A DNA stretch of 64,000 nt from Setaria digitata (Eukaryota; Nematoda; Chromadorea; Rhabditida; Setariidae), in NCBI GenBank assembly GCA_003640385.1, contig RCAB01000311.1:1-64000 (forward strand). The letters are read 5' to 3'. The notes beneath the pieces were generated by a model, which saw only the letters and a list, made by a program, of their open reading frames with translations, was not told the DNA's origin and ran no database searches. Below are positions 38,187-49,875 of the stretch, piece by piece (position 1 is the stretch's first letter; each line of letters begins with the position of its first letter). Position numbers and translations under genes: made by a program.

Positions 38187-38662
38187 GTGGAAATTAACGT
38201 TGGTTTGTATTTTCATTTCTCGATGGCAAGTTTGTTTTTATATTGCTCACTTCTTTTTGTTCTCCGGCACACACTTTTATTTTTTTCACCCATTACTAAA
38301 ACTTAATATTTTCTTTATCAAGACAATCGACTCAAACAGTTTGAAAATTGGTCGTAAGCCATTAAGAATATTGGTAAAATTTGCATACGAATTCAAATTG
38401 TATTTACATCTTCGAGACTGACAACAGCTGATAACCTTTTTTGTCTTCAATTTCAGGCTGTAATCAATTAGCTTAGCCGATCTAATTGTGTCTTTCCTCT
38501 TCGAGAAATTCTAAAAAGGTATTATTACTTTGAAAAAAATTGATGAAAATATTTACACAATTTTTAAGAGTAAAAAAATCAAGTTAATAATATTGGAATT
38601 ATATTCCTTCGGACTATGACTTTAATTAACATCGGAAACCGACCAACCGAAAATTCACTTTC

Positions 38663-38697
38663 ATATATATGTATATATGAAATATATACATATATAT
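38663..38697. repeat. 16-bp AT-rich perfect stem-loop
   Basis: 38663-38678 and 38682-38697 are exact reverse complements separated by GAA. The arms are almost pure (AT)n with one G and one C at matching places. The right arm continues into a longer AT microsatellite. This is simple-sequence DNA with cruciform potential. Confidence 0.75.
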
Positions 38698-41257
38698 ATA
38701 TATATGTAAAAAAGAAGAGCTTTCTAACCACTGCTATACATTTTTTAATTATATATATAGCTGCATGTTAAAAATTTTAAAGCGTACGAAAACTATCTGA
38801 GTCTAAAAAGGGTGTCAAGTGAATGGCACTTTGCTGAAAGATAAATGTTGCATTTTAAAATTTATTTACTTTCATTCTCTTTTCAGAAGGCTCTAGAAAA
38901 TTCCAAAATTGTTGTTTTAAGCAACCAACAAATGCTCCGTTACAATTCAAAATAGCAAATGGTATTAATCCAAAAATGCACTTCTTCTTTGCGTTCATTG
39001 TGTACATTAGAACTGGATTAGAATATACCGAATTCACATCGAAGAATATTTGTTGGCAATAATTGTCTTAGTTAATGGCAATACTTTAGGCCTTAAAACT
39101 TGAGTGGAATCTAAGGGATGAAAATCGCTAATGGCCTGGAGTTCTGCCTCACTGAGCTTATTTAGCTTTGATTTAACAGTTTACTAATTCATTCTCTAAA
39201 TGAAGTATTTAAAAGAACGATCACCTACATGACAAGAGGTTTAAAGCAATGTTGTCTGGGTCTTTTCGCAAATAAAAAATTTAAAGTCTTTTTAAAAAAC
39301 TTCCACAAAGACCTCAAGTTCTAAATTTTAATTTTTATGAATTTTTGTTTTCCCACCAGAAAGTTAGATCCAATTGAAGAAAAAAGGCTTTTATCAAAGA
39401 GTCATTATTTCAGATCTTAAAAAAAGAAATTCCAAGAAATTTGAATGCTTTTAGGCGCAAAAGAAAATGAAATTTCGAAATTCAAAAACTTAATGTTGAT
39501 TTTAATCAGGAATCTTGAATTTTCACAAAAAATTTTCAATTTATCTTCCGTCTTTCATGCAAAACTACCTGGATCAGTATTTATAATAACAAACACATTC
39601 TCTCAAAACTTGATTTTTATTATTTCAGTTACAAGTTTTCGTAAACTTTTCATTATCTCATAAATCAAAATGCAAATTTTGCATATTGCAAGATTCATAT
39701 CGGCTGGAAGTTTATTTATTTGTGCTGGAAATTTGATGATCGTGAGTAAAATTGTTATAAATCCTAATTTATATTCCCGCACAGAGATATGTGTAACAGT
39801 AATTGTTACAACAAATGGAAAAAGATACGAATGCTTCACATCATGTGAATTAAAAGGAAATGTTTGACGAAATAATAAATATTAATAACTTTCTATCTAA
39901 AAGAACTATAAATAAAATGCTACTTCCTTTCTAAATGATAAGTATATCTAACAGAAGTAGACTCTGTTTTTATACAGCTAGCAACTTTATTTCATTTATT
40001 GGATTGCTAATGTTTTAGGTCTAACATTGTCTATTCTCCAAGAAGGTTTCCTGGAAATAACATACAACTATTTCACCAAACTGTTTAAAATTTATTAAAG
40101 GTATAATAGCTTAGTTTGGTCTGATGTTATCGAAATTCGATTGAAGCATAGGCAGTTTAGTGTCGCTTCAGGCGTGCCATACAATCATCAGACGAGATAA
40201 AGCTTAGGACAACTACTCTTGTCACTGGAAAATTCATTTTGGAATTCATTCCGTCCAAAATGAAAAGCTATGAAATTGAGGAATTATACCTTTAAAAATG
40301 TGGCAAAAAATGGGTGGCAGTAGTAGAATAGAACTGGTAGACATGACGTTTGTTAGGTTGCGAAGTCTCTGCTGATTGCAGTGACTCTCTTCTCAGTTAC
40401 ACATGAAGAGGTTGTCAAAATTTGCAAAGTTGGATGAAATTAAGCTCCCATTGAGATTGTACGTCCATAATGAGAGATGAAGATGGACATGGAAACATCA
40501 AAATGGCACTTGTTAGGCTTTCATCAACTTTAGCATTATCACCCAGTTAAATTCACCAATTACAAGCAGAGAACATACGAGATACATTTCCGATACTTCT
40601 AAACTTGAAAGTCATTTAAAACTTCCAATTCATCAATATCTCTTATTCACTTCGACGCTGATATAATGGCACTGATAAGTGGTGTTGATAATTGGCACTA
40701 TTATCACTGTTATACATTTCCTAAAAAGACCGAAGTCATTTTTGTGACTTTTTAAAATCTAATAGTAGATCATCCACTCCCTTTTAATCTTCTGAGACTT
40801 AGCACTCTCAGTTGTTCAGATTTTCATATATATATTATACACATAAAGCAATGACACTAATCGTAAGTGGTGGTTGCAGAAAATAATTAAATTATTATAT
40901 CAAAATCCTCTACACCCTTTGCCCTTGCAGTGGTCATCACTCTCCATTTTAAATGGATTTGGTTCAGCTTTCGGGCATGATGATGTCCATTTTAATCACA
41001 CAAATTTCATCAACATATACTCATTTCGGATTGAAATGAAAATTTTACTCGACATAAATTAACATGAATCAAGTTTAAAAGCTTGCGCTTATCTCAGTCT
41101 TCGAATTTTATTGGCTATATACGTCTAACACTAAATTAAGCATATTGAATTTTTATTAGGCTATTAAAAAGTATTGAAAAGCAGCTTTAAACTCTTCCCT
41201 TAATGATCGTAATATGAAAATTACTATGTTACCATAACAGTTGTTACGAGACTGTTT

Positions 41258-42080
41258 TCAGTCTCTGATATAATTACAGATTGGGAAAATTCTGATGAAC
41301 CATTTGTATTTGGACTCTGAGAGCACATCGTAAAAGAAGCCCAAAGGACAATTCCACTGTTCGGTAGCCACCACTGATACGGAGGAGAGGAAAACACCAT
41401 TTCTGTGAATGTTAAGGAAGTTGTAAAATACTGTGGGAAGAGTCACATCGAGAACAACGTCTTGATCGATTAAAAAGTTCATACATTCAAAAACTTACCA
41501 GAAATCATTGTTTGTAACATCAGCCATAGTCTCAGCAGCAACATTTCGCGAAACCTTCTAAGACAAATAAATAAGTGCAGCAGATAACATAGATTTAACG
41601 AATCTTGAAGGAAGAGGAAATTCAACGCAAATGGTAGTGTCAAATAGCTGAGAAGCTTTTCATCAGTACTTCAGATAAAACAAATAAATAGCGAAGTAAT
41701 TATCATCGCGGGTCACTATCACGTTGAGGAGGAAGTTTCTTCCAGAAAACTGCACAGCTTTCGCTGATGGTTCAAGACAAGAATGAGTATGAGAGAGATG
41801 CTTAATTTTATGGTGGAAAGGCATCATATAAACAATTACAAGCAGGCGGGACTTTGCTTTTCATAAAAGGGGTGGACTGAAGTATTCACTCATACTCATT
41901 TCTTCATGAATCCAGAAAATACTGCAAAAGATGAAAGAAAAAAGAAATGACTGTATTAGCAGTCTCTGCGAAACTTGAAACTGTCCTGTTTTAGAGAACT
42001 GATGCATCGCTGCCTTGCAGAACTTACTTTTGCTTGCCAAAATCTTTGGCAAAGCAGCTAAATTCGTGAAACTGAAGTAA
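41258..42080 (-). other. exon-like fragments of an unidentified minus-strand gene
   Basis: Three pieces look exon-like on the minus strand. One of about 44 nt (about 42032-42075) lies between TTTACTTCAG and GTAAGTTC. One of about 56 nt (about 41506-41561) lies between TTTGTCTTAG and GTAAGT. An open frame at 41258-41482 includes LPTVFYNFLNIHRNG and ends in TGA. The first two can be joined in phase into an open frame, but the intron needed to reach the third would be only about 38 nt. I recognise no family. They could be a small or decayed gene, or a non-coding RNA. Confidence 0.25.
41782..41900. repeat. 12-bp inverted repeat, about 95 bp apart
   Basis: AATGAGTATGAG at 41782-41793 recurs as its exact reverse complement at 41889-41900. 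The segment between is unremarkable. It could be a short transposon remnant or chance. Confidence 0.5.
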
Positions 42081-43044
42081 AAACCCGACAGTATTTATCC
42101 ATTTATTTACCGACTTTACTGTGTACAATTAACGTAAAACACAATTGATGCATATTTTGGATAAACTCATGAGTTCAGCCGTAATAAGCGGCAAGAAACC
42201 TTCCTACCACTCAACAGTTATACATAAAATATACTTTTTCACTTGAAAGCTTTTTTTAAACTTTAATTTTTAGATTTTTTTCAGGACCCGGCACTCAAAC
42301 AATGCACACCTGCTGATTTTGGAAACTGAACTCATAAAAAAAAATGCCAGTGGTTCTCACATTAATAACTACTAAGTAAGTCGCTTTATAAAGAAGCATC
42401 TAAAAAAGCCTAAGAAATTTTGTCCATTATTTGGCGAGTCACTTGCCAATCCAAAATTTAAAACACTCGTCGTAATTTTACTGATTCCTGAAACGAATCA
42501 TTCTGAATGTCTTGAATTTTCAAAAATATGACAACATCAAATATGCAAATGATAAAGGTTAAATAAGTTCTAAGCTATTGAAAAAGGAGCAGAGAGACAG
42601 ATTATCATAAGTTTTATAGGTGTGTGAACAAAGAATGTAAAAGTCAGTGGAAGTAAGCAGTGCTAATTGCACTGCCGTAAGTAAAACTTTATAATTAAAC
42701 CATTCAAAACCTAAAATATATTATTATTGAATATGTAAATAAAATTTTCAACTCTCCATATGAAAAATTTTTTGGCAGAAATGCATGGCAGTTAGAGAAA
42801 ATTTTGGCTTCATTATGAATATGATGTGTAAATGTGGAAGAGATTTTATACCTGCTCTGCAGGGAACTCATTTACCAAGCATGCTATGTGTGTGTTGAAC
42901 AAATAGATCTTGGACTAGCAACTACGAATCAACTGAATTTTAAAAATCCTTCTGAAGGATTACAACCGTTTAAGTTAGAGAGCACTAAGTTTAATATTTA
43001 CGAGCTTGTCTAAACTATGCGCAAGTCATCAAACAGTGATAAAT

Positions 43045-43679
43045 CTAATTACTGTCATACATCGTTTTGAGCATTTTGCAGACTCCAAGCAGCGGTACCG
43101 CAAATCCAGTGAAATGGAAGAGACTCATGATTATAAACCATAGGTATTTATTATCGGTCACTGGTAAGTACTGAAAAAGTAAAATGAAAGAAAATTACAA
43201 TACATTTAGTTATATAAAAATTTGCAAACAGAATGGACAAAACGCTCACGCAAAAATAACCCCATAACAATATGCCGAAAGAAGTAACTATGAATAGTAA
43301 AATTACTTTACCAATTAAAAAAAAGAAAGCTAACTAAAGTACATTTACAACGATAAAAACAAGAATCAAACTTTGATAGGGAGTAGTATTATGTTAAGTC
43401 AGAGAAGGTGAAACTGTCTTAATGTATTCACAGTCATCCATATTCATGAAGAACCGGTTAGAAAGATGTGGTGTACAACTGAAACGATTACTTCACATAG
43501 AATAGATATACATAAAGTACAGATGAACTTACGTAGAGTGACCATCCCGGAAACCTCGGATGCCTGAGAGTTTGTGGCCCAAGCATCATTGGACGTGGCC
43601 AGTTCTTCCGGCCTGGTGGTTTCAAGCAATAACGTGCAGATTTCCGAGCCAAATCCAGAATGTTTCGATTCATATTCAT
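43045..43679 (-). CDS. small mitochondrial inner-membrane protein, cytochrome c oxidase subunit VIIc-like
   Basis: Two exons, 43533-43679 and 43045-43170, encode 90 residues. The first half is basic (MNMNRNILDLARKSARY, then several Arg, Lys and Pro) and resembles a mitochondrial presequence. The second half, YLPVTDNKYLWFIIMSLF then HFTGFAVPLLGVCKMLKT, is one transmembrane segment. It follows the COX7C pattern LPF..NK...(hydrophobic)...G.GFA.P...V...L. COX7C is a structural subunit of respiratory complex IV. The start is taken at 43679 because an acceptor-like TTATTAG ends one base before it, and no upstream exon in the right phase was found. The N-terminal part is longer and more Pro/Arg-rich than I expect for COX7C, so another small respiratory-chain subunit is possible. 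The donor GTAAGT and acceptor TTTTTCAG are strong. Confidence 0.6.
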
Positions 43680-43680
43680 G

Positions 43681-43682
43681 CT
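43681..43682 (-). promoter_or_regulatory. candidate trans-splice acceptor for the COX7C-like gene
   Basis: On the minus strand GTTACTCTTATTAG ends at 43681, one base before the proposed ATG. This closeness to the start codon suggests spliced-leader addition here rather than a cis intron. The only nearby upstream open frame (43915-44163) has no donor in the phase needed. Confidence 0.5.
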
Positions 43683-45129
43683 AATAAGAGTAACAATCTG
43701 TAAAACTTAGCTTACAAAAAAACTACAATTTTGACTAAAAAATCGTAGAATTGTGGTATGATATATTTAACTACTTATTCCAAAGAAAAAAAAAGATATC
43801 AGCTTATCAAAGGTAAGGTATGGGAAAATGAATTCATATTCATGCTACTGCCCAATATTAACAATTTAACAGCCAGAGCCTAACCAATAACTCAGAAATA
43901 ACAGCCAAATAGTCCTAAAATACAAAACTGTCCCCAAATATCCCCGTGACAAGAACTTTACCACGCAGAACTTCACGTGCGCTGATCACTCCGCTCCTCG
44001 TATCGCGAACCGCTCTGTAATCCATATGCGGACGAAATGCAAAAGCTGAGTCCCAAACTGGGAAACAATCGGAAAGAGAAATGGGATTAAATGGTGAGCG
44101 GTATCCTGCACTGATAAAGCGTACTGATAAACTTGTCAAACTGATTTGGTATGAAGCAAACATTCAGACATCTCTTATCACAATGACATGTTTTGTTTCT
44201 CTGCTACCGTCATACTTTGTTCGACTCATCTTGACTTCTAATCTTCCAAAATTACATCATTACTTATCACAGATATCTCCTGTGCAATGATTCAAAGCAT
44301 ACTAAATGACATAATCACTACACAGCATATTTAAATGATCAATTATTGACTGATTTCCCTTCCTACTCTATTGTCCATTGATCCGTCGTCCTTTTTAAGC
44401 TTATGTATAAATGAATGCATTATCGTGCTAACAGCATCCCGTCTCTCTGATGGCGGAAGATGGTGTTTACATTTAGACTGTGAATCAAGTCAGTGCTACA
44501 GGTATCTCCGTACAGGTGAGGTGTGCATTCTCACCTTGCTCTATGAAATATCATCATAGCATCGATGGTAATAGCAGAGAGCTTTCCCTCCCTACCAAAA
44601 GCGAGGTTCATTTTTCAGTTTCATATCAGAAATATTGCCTGAGTGTAATTGTCGTACGATTTTCTCATTTGTTGTTGTTTCCCCAAAACATTGCGCTACT
44701 TTATCATTGTCTCATCAAGAAACTCTTTATGATTATCGATGTGTTCAGAGGAAATTTTCGGAATACTTTACACCGGAAATCTTGAACCACTTTAAATCTT
44801 TTTTGTGAAACACTCAAAATCTCAACGTAGTCTAGGAAATTTCAGAACTTTGTAGAAGTGAATGTATGTGGATTCAAGTGTCATGCATCACTGTGCCACA
44901 AGATTCTTTCCTATCATTGCTGTCATTTTCGTGGCTATCCCTTCACGGAAAGGAAACTTGTGGACCGAAACAGAGCGGATGAGTGGCTTGCAACAGGTTT
45001 TAGAGCTTATCAGACCGAGACGCTTTCGAAGTTAAGAAAAATTGAGTTGAAAAAGTGCTTTCCGTCCTCTTTTCGATTTGAACAATTGAAAACTTCTACT
45101 TGAAAAGCTTCTCTTCCATTCATTTACAG
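43683..45129. other. intergenic region between divergent genes
   Basis: This probably contains the promoters of the minus-strand COX7C-like gene and the plus-strand fasciclin-like gene, and the undetected 5' exons of the latter. A minus-strand frame at 43915-44163 (82 codons, ending before a possible GTAAAG donor) is less AT-rich and could be coding, but I recognise nothing in it. A plus-strand frame at 44858-45103 could belong to the fasciclin gene, but its donors leave the wrong phase. Confidence 0.4.
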
Positions 45130-48100
45130 TGGCGTACTTTATGCGCTCGATATACAGTTCCGTTAGCTTATATGAAAGATTCAAATGCACGCATCACGGT
45201 TTTTGCTCCGGTTAATGATGTTTTCACCTACAATCCGAATACTCGAGCCTTAAGCCAAAAGGAGGTCCTGGCTCATATAGGTTAGTTTGTTATAAGGGTT
45301 AAATTTGTCTTCACTGATTTTACAGTGCAGTGAAGCACAAAATTACGAAAAGATCCTGTGCCCATTAATGACTTCCAATTGATAGTTTCTATTTTTCAGT
45401 AGATACACAGGTTTATGAGCTTAGCGAAAACCGGAAATGGGATAAGCAAACACTTATTCGAAGTACGGTCAGTAGTGGATATATGTATATATCGCAGTTT
45501 GTAAATAGTCCCGGAAATTATGTATGTCTTATAATTCTATCGATCGCTACTATCAAATTATTTAGTTCTCGTTTTAAATTCTGAATAAATAGTACTAATG
45601 TTGGTTTATTTGATTGTTTATGTAGATTTGTGAAATTGATGAGTAATTAAGTGATAAGGGAACAACTGTTGGGTCAACCGGCTGTTTACTTGATTAACAA
45701 CATTCCTAATATTATTGAGCATTTTCAGTCTTACTTTGCAAATAATGGAATGCTCTGCAATCATGCTACCAATGAATGGGCTATCATCAGTGGTCAGCAA
45801 TATCTATTCAAAATTTGTACACCAATTGGACATCGACCATATCCCGGCACAACACTTTCCTTTATAAGAGATAGTGATAAAACGGCTTTCTTTGAGAGAC
45901 CGTATAATAATTATGACCTCACGTATGTTCGAAATTATGGTCGAAATTTAAATTAAAATCAGTTCATCACAAGAGGAGAAAGACTAAATGATTTTTATCG
46001 TTGTTATTCTTGCACTGTTTCAGTGAGCTGAGAGATGTGCTGGACCGCTCGCCGGATATTGCTTTGGCAATATTTGGCAGTTCAGCATGGAATGGCTTTC
46101 ACACCTTCTTTTTACCTACAAATGAAGCGTTTTCGAAGGTCTGTTTCTATTGAACTAGTAATGTTTTCTTCAATGCATTTAACATAAAATCTAAACACTA
46201 ATAACACTGATTGATTTCAAGAAGTTAAAAAGGGGTCTTACCTGAAAATTTTGTTTAAATTTTCCAAGCCAATTCAGAAACAACAACAAGGTAACAAAAT
46301 TTAATCAGTACCGCGGTATAATGTGGTATTTAATCAGTAACAGCATTTTTTGAGTTCAGTTTTTTGTGCCGATCTCATTTGGATTGCTAATAGCAGTACC
46401 CAATTTTCATCCTCATTATTTTGACTTCAGATAGTAGACCGCAATCGACTAGATCGCGAAGTACTACTAGCCCACGTTACCGGTATAAATCGAGTTCTTT
46501 TCACCTATCCATGGCTTTACGATCGAGGTATACACTACTACCCGTCAATACGTTTTTCCGCTAACGTTATTGAGGATAATTATGACTTGAGATTGTGTAT
46601 GCGAAATATCACCGATCATCGAACTGGTCGCTGGGATCGTAAGTGTTTTCAATTCCAAAATTTCGAATTGCTTTTGCAAATAATTTTTATTTTAGAAACC
46701 TTGTTATTCATTTAACTTTTTAAGTGAGCGCTAATTAACTAAGTTGCTCATTTGTGAATAGTCTCCATTCGTAAATCTCTTTTGTTATATATGATAGTTT
46801 ACGCGGTCTCTGAGGTGTACGAACGCTATGGTCAATTTCGTCGTGGTGCTGTTTGGGCCAAAATTGTGATGCCAAATATTCCAGTCCAAAATGGTGTAGT
46901 CCATATTATTGATAATGTTCTTGGCATTATCACCAATACCATTGATCAGGTCTGCCTTTCCACTTATTTGTACTGAATCTCTTTGCACTTCTCTGTAATC
47001 AAGGCAAAGTTTAAGAAGCTAAGAAAATCAAACTTCCATCGAATCTCAATTTTGTGAACACAAATGAACTGAATATAAGACCCGCTGAATGAATAAAATT
47101 TTATTATAAGCAGTATTGCATTGGTGATAAGAAGAAAATGAGCAAACGAATGCTAGACTCGAAGTCACTGATTAGGTTGGCGTTTCAAATGTTGAAATAT
47201 GGCAATAAAAAGATAACCTTTGCAGTAATGTCTGAATTGCACTTGAATGCATCTATATAAAATGTTATAGTTACAAGGTTAAGTAAATTAAAAATATTAG
47301 TACTTTATGCAAAATTTGAAGGACCTGTTGGATCAGCTTCCTATCTTTCTTGTTCAGTGCCCTGGCCATTGACTAATTTGTCAATGCATTGAAGAAGTTC
47401 CGTACCTACAAAATTCAATTCCAATACATCTGATAAACTCTTAGCCCAAGTCGATGGTTTTCCTTTCAGCTTATTATGGAGAACCATCGTTGCACAACTT
47501 TAATCCGATATGTAAGTATGATCGGACAAATAGTCCGCAACTATTTCTCGGCAACCGGTGGCATGGTAACATTTTTTGCTCCATACAATGAAGCATTTGA
47601 GCGCATTCCCGAATATATTGAACGAAGACTTCTGAGAGATCGAGTCTGGCTAGAAAAAGTTATTCTTTACAGTTGTTTCTTTTTTAGATATTTTCTACTC
47701 GTCGAAACACATTATGAAAGAAGTTTGTACCGAAGTTTGCTGTCACCACTTTCGTAATTTCTTTCTTATCTGATACCGCGATGGAAATTTTTGATTTTAG
47801 ATCCTTAAGCTTCACATAGTCCCCAACAAGGAGTTGACCAGCAATGAGATTAGCAATGAAACGGTCGTGAATACAGTTGATAACATCCATCAACTGTATT
47901 TTGTGCGGGGCGAATGGCCCAAAAATAATATCAGTAAGTAATTCACGTAAGCATAACTATAACCAAAATGGCCTAGTGTGACTTAAGATTCTTACATTAG
48001 AGTATTTGGTGTTTAACTCAACAATTTACACGTAATTTTAGCTTACTATGTTATTGGTGGTGGTGTCCGAGCAACAATTCTAATGGATAATGTCGCAGCA

Positions 48101-48972
48101 GTGAATGGAATCGTGCATTACGTGGACCGTGTACTTGGGGTACCATATCAGACATTATATGAGGTTATGCGAAATGATTCCAGACTTCAGTAAGTGCTTA
48201 TTAATATTAGGCATGTTTACCAAGAAGAATCCCCTTTTCTTCTTCAGAACATCGTATTCGATGCTTCGGAATCTGCAGCTACGGTATTCCCTGGATCCAT
48301 GGCAAGTTTTAACACCACAACAAAATTTCACATTCTTTGTGCCAACCAACGAGGCTTGGGAAAAGGTACTACTTGTACTTCTAGCTAACTTTCGTTCTCA
48401 TCGCTTCTATAATTCGTTTCTGTGTTCTATTTCCTTTTCATCCTAGTAGTCTAATTTAAAGACTAAACTAATCTAGTTTGCAGGTGTCAGTTTCTCAGAA
48501 GTACAAGATGATAAATGGTGAACACTGGTTAGCATTGCAATATGTCTTTAAGCGACATATTATTCAAGGCCTTGCCCTTATGTACACCGATCTAAGAGAG
48601 CGAACTTACGTGATGATGAACGATGAAAAAGTAGTAATACGTCGAAGAGGACGTTGTTCGTCTGCTAATTACTTTTTTTTGTTCTTAATCTGAAATTCAT
48701 TAAAGAAACAATGATAACTGTATTCGTTGTTACTTCAAGTTAACATGAAATCAGATTTGCTTTTTGCAGTTTTCGAACTATATTGGCCTCGTGGCAATCG
48801 TGTTGCGCGTATAATTTCGGGTAGCGAAAAAGCTGGTATCAATGGTTTCATCCACATGATTGATAATGTTTTAATTTATGAGCGTGATCTGGAAGCCTTG
48901 GCCTGCTCGAAGCTGAATTTCACTCATTTTTTGTTAATTTCATTTCTCTCGTCGTTCATCGTATTCTCTTAG
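45130..48972 (+). CDS. fasciclin-I-like protein: four FAS1 repeats and GPI-type tail, 5' end incomplete
   Basis: Exons: 45130-45280, 45400-45521, 45729-45922, 46024-46138, 46431-46638, 46798-46949, 47470-47658, 47801-47933, 48042-48189, 48248-48365, 48484-48652, 48770-48972. They give 633 residues in one open frame. Each FAS1 repeat is marked by its H1 motif (ITVFAPVNDVF, FFLPTNEAFSK, FFAPYNEAFERI, FFVPTNEAWEK). Repeats 2-4 also have the H2 motif (NGVVHIIDNVL, NGIVHYVDRVL, NGFIHMIDNVL). The protein ends in a hydrophobic segment after a Ser (FTHFLLISFLSSFIVFS), typical of GPI attachment. Four FAS1 domains plus GPI is the architecture of insect Fasciclin I, a homophilic cell-adhesion protein of axons and epithelia, so a surface adhesion role is inferred. 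The first repeat lacks a clear H2 motif, and the 45729 boundary is the least certain. Signal peptide and start codon were not found; they should lie upstream of 45130. Confidence 0.85.
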
Positions 48973-49875
48973 TAAGAAACGTTAATTGTGAGGATTCTAT
49001 CATGCACAGAGAATTTTTTTAGTTCAGTGCTTTGATTGTCGATGATATCTTCCGGACTTATTTGATGTTTCATTCAAATATTACCACGGTATCATCACAT
49101 ACTACAAGTTAAGTTCTTGGGATTGTCAAGAAATAAGATCATTTCTCTTGCACTGCAGCAATTTTAATTCTTCACTGTCATTTCAAATTTCTATCCTGCT
49201 GACAAAAGCAGAGAAAACGACTTTCTAACGATCTCTTTCAAATAATGGTTATCATTCCCTTTTAAATATAATGTGATGATAAAGTTATTTGGTGCTGAGT
49301 TGTTTCAAATGAAAATATTCTAATTCAAAGTCAATAAACGTTATTTGTCTGGTGAACTTCGTTCATACTATGAACTTATAACAGCTATCAGAACTGTTAA
49401 GAAGTAAAGCATGAGCTAGCTAACTGACATCGACCCAACTGCTATGCATCATTAGTTGTTGAGAGATTTATTCCACCTTATACAGCCAGCCATTTAGGGT
49501 TTTTAACCTGCTAAGTTTGCAAGGTTTGGTGACATAGAGTTTTCAATCAAGAGTACCCCAAATCAGGATATTTCGTACTGAACTTTTAAGAAATAGCAGG
49601 GTTTTTTTTTTTGAGCCTTCTGGAACCTGTTCTTGATAAGACATTTCCAACCAAAAAATTTCACTTGCAGAGATTTTCTCCATCCATCAAATGTTTCGTT
49701 GATAAATTCACCCATGGCAGGAGTAAACTTCATCACCAATTTGATTCGTATGACGACAGGATAGAAGAAAAGAATGAGACCTCCTTCCATATCCGCATCC
49801 ATTTGCATTTTTTTGTCTATAGACAAGTTTTGCTTTCATTCTGTATGATTTTAACGCTGTTCGACTACAGTCAAA
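48973..49875 (+). other. gap between fasciclin-like and astacin genes
   Basis: This 0.9-kb gap holds the 3' flank of the fasciclin-like gene and the 5' flank of the astacin gene. AATAAA at 49333-49338 is a possible polyadenylation signal. No gene was recognised. Open frames around 49563-49949 on both strands overlap the astacin first exon and are shadows. The spacing is larger than in most nematode operons, so co-transcription is only a possibility. Confidence 0.5.
49869..49870 (+). promoter_or_regulatory. candidate trans-splice acceptor for the astacin gene
   Basis: An AG ending GTTCGACTACAG lies five bases before the ATG at 49876. It marks a likely spliced-leader site and supports the chosen start codon. 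Confidence 0.5.

Larger units (their letters stand above)
38187..43044. other. long AT-rich region with weak exon-like pieces only
   Basis: No complete gene was found. It contains a 16-bp AT stem-loop (38663-38697), an inverted repeat (41782-41900), and minus-strand exon-like pieces around 41.26-42.08 kb, listed separately. Open frames at 39445-39663, 39603-39839 and 38855-39037 are AT-driven and unsupported. Confidence 0.5.

Noticed and set aside
43915..44163. Minus-strand 82-codon frame as the first exon of the COX7C-like gene
   Set aside because: No donor gives the two-base remainder needed by the exon ending at 43680. A start at 43679 explains the data better.
44858..45103. Candidate first exon of the fasciclin-like gene
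   Set aside because: The frame looks plausible (ADEWLATGFRAYQTETLSK), but every GT donor in it leaves a phase that introduces a stop in the next exon.
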